DNA from: Anaerolineae bacterium
Lineage (GTDB): Bacteria > Chloroflexota > Anaerolineae > JADYZS01
Length of the DNA stretch: 6,293 nucleotides
NCBI GenBank assembly: GCA_020853075.1
Contig: JADYZS010000138.1
Coordinates: forward strand, 1 to 6,293
Direction: 5' to 3'
Positions 5,504-6,293 of the stretch are shown here, in pieces. The notes under the pieces are model-generated. The model worked only from the letters and a program-made list of their open reading frames with translations, was not told where the DNA came from and ran no database searches. The translations under genes and the position numbers were made by a program. The stretch's first letter is position 1. Each line of letters begins with the position of its first letter.

Positions 5504-6293
5504 ATGTTCAGCCTGGCTATCGTCATCGTCTCCTACAACGTGCGCGACCTCCTGGCCCGCTGCCTGGCTGCGGTCTATGAGAGCCTGGCTGCTTCACCCG
5601 ACCTGGAGGCCGTCGTGTGGGTTGTGGACAATGCCTCGGCAGACGGCAGCGCCGGGATAGTGCGTAGCCGCTTCCCGCAGGCGTGCCTCCTCGCCAGCGA
5701 ACGTAACCTGGGGTTCGCCAGTGGCAACAACGCGGCCTTGCGGGCTATGGGCTTCACAGATTCCACTGTTATCGTTCCTGAATACGTCCTCCTCCTCAAT
5801 CCCGATACAGAGGTGCAGGCAGACGCGCTGGCCCAGATGGTTCGCTTTATGAAGGAACAGCCCCGGGCGGGCGCTGTCACCGCGCGGCTGCAATACGGCG
5901 ATGGCCGCTTCCAGCACAGCGCGTTTCGTCTTCCTAGCCTGGCGCAGATCTGGTTTGATTTCTTTGCCTGGCCGGGTCGCCTGATAGAGTCGCGCTGGAA
6001 TGGGCGCTACCCGCGCGCTCTGTACGATGCAGGGAAGCCCTTTGCCGTTGAATGTGGCCTGGGCGCGGCCTTTCTCATCCGTTCCGCAGCCATCCGGCAG
6101 ATAGGGCTGATGGACGAAGGGTTCTTCATGTATGGCGAGGAGATGGATTGGTGCTGGCGGCTGCGCAAAGGAGGCTGGCAGGTCTATTGTGTCCCTGGCG
6201 CGCGCGTCGTGCACCACGAGGGGCAGAGTGCTCGGCAATTTCGCGAGGCGATGTACGTGGCCCTCTGGCGCAGCCGCTTCCGGCTCTACCGCA
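5504..6293 (+). CDS. Family-2 glycosyltransferase, rhamnosyltransferase-like (3' end outside window)
   Basis: The frame is open from ATG 5504 to the window edge, 263 residues plus one base. It shows the GT2 (GT-A fold) pattern seen in WbbL-type rhamnosyltransferases: strand one SLAIVIVSYN (3-12); nucleotide-binding VVDNASADGS (40-49); NLGFASGNNAALR (68-80); NPD variant of the DxD motif in LLLNPDTEV (96-104; D101); and the acceptor-side block GAAFLIRSAAI (187-197), then GLMDEGFFMYGEEMDWCWRL (201-220; acidic E213/D215), ending VPGARVVHHEG (230-240). Such enzymes transfer a sugar from a nucleotide-sugar onto surface polysaccharide or a glycan intermediate at the cytoplasmic face of the membrane. 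Donor and acceptor cannot be told. ATG 5504 has GAGG at 5495-5498, five bases upstream, and the family N-terminus follows at once. Transcription may continue from the lipoprotein through the palindromes or start afresh; no convincing promoter is seen in 5267-5503. Confidence 0.92.
   Translation, partial: MFSLAIVIVSYNVRDLLARCLAAVYESLAASPDLEAVVWVVDNASADGSAGIVRSRFPQACLLASERNLGFASGNNAALRAMGFTDSTVIVPEYVLLLNPDTEVQADALAQMVRFMKEQPRAGAVTARLQYGDGRFQHSAFRLPSLAQIWFDFFAWPGRLIESRWNGRYPRALYDAGKPFAVECGLGAAFLIRSAAIRQIGLMDEGFFMYGEEMDWCWRLRKGGWQVYCVPGARVVHHEGQSARQFREAMYVALWRSRFRLYR

Noticed and set aside
5594..6238. 214-codon minus-strand frame inside the glycosyltransferase gene
   Set aside because: The plus strand carries unmistakable GT2 motifs throughout; the reverse frame has no recognisable features.

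Overview
The window is ordinary-looking, G+C-rich bacterial chromosome with two divergent gene sets around a roughly 350-base intergenic region. No phage, plasmid, transposase or CRISPR gene is visible. The lineage cannot be proven from this window. A one-piece AAA+/VWA metal-chelatase protein, a methylmalonyl-CoA epimerase, a surface lipoprotein with 'SPNxDGxxD' Ig-like repeats, frequent TTG/ATG starts with good Shine-Dalgarno sequences, and short palindromic intergenic repeats would together fit a Chloroflexota (Anaerolineae-like) genome. That assignment is inference.

Left part, minus strand (1-2253): a promoter at 2226-2253 drives a 681-residue ChlI/ChlD-type chelatase protein (AAA+ ATPase, polar linker, VWA/MIDAS domain). 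Its stop overlaps by four bases the start of an EamA/DMT-type membrane transporter, which is cut by the window edge. The linker of the chelatase gene carries a run of nine A on the coding strand. Slippage there in either direction meets a stop codon within two to four codons, so the gene could make both a full-length D-type subunit and an ATPase-only I-type subunit of about 366-369 residues. This is the most interesting signal in the window.

Centre, plus strand (2409-5266): a strong sigma70-type promoter (2409-2437) precedes a compact operon: methylmalonyl-CoA epimerase (mce), then tsaD (tRNA t6A synthesis, overlapping by 23 bases), then a lipoprotein with two Ig-like FlgD/CHU_C-style repeats and an unrecognised C-terminal region.

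Right part (5267-6293): a 237-base gap holds two different palindromic elements. One is about 157 bases long, with imperfect inverted ends and a strong internal hairpin. The other is a 31-base TGTAGAGACG...CGTCTCTACA palindrome. After them comes a family-2 glycosyltransferase of the rhamnosyltransferase-like type, open at the right edge.

Functionally the genes are a mix of cofactor chemistry (chelatase, with a possible cobalamin link to the epimerase), translation fidelity (tsaD) and cell surface (lipoprotein, glycosyltransferase). They do not form one obvious pathway.
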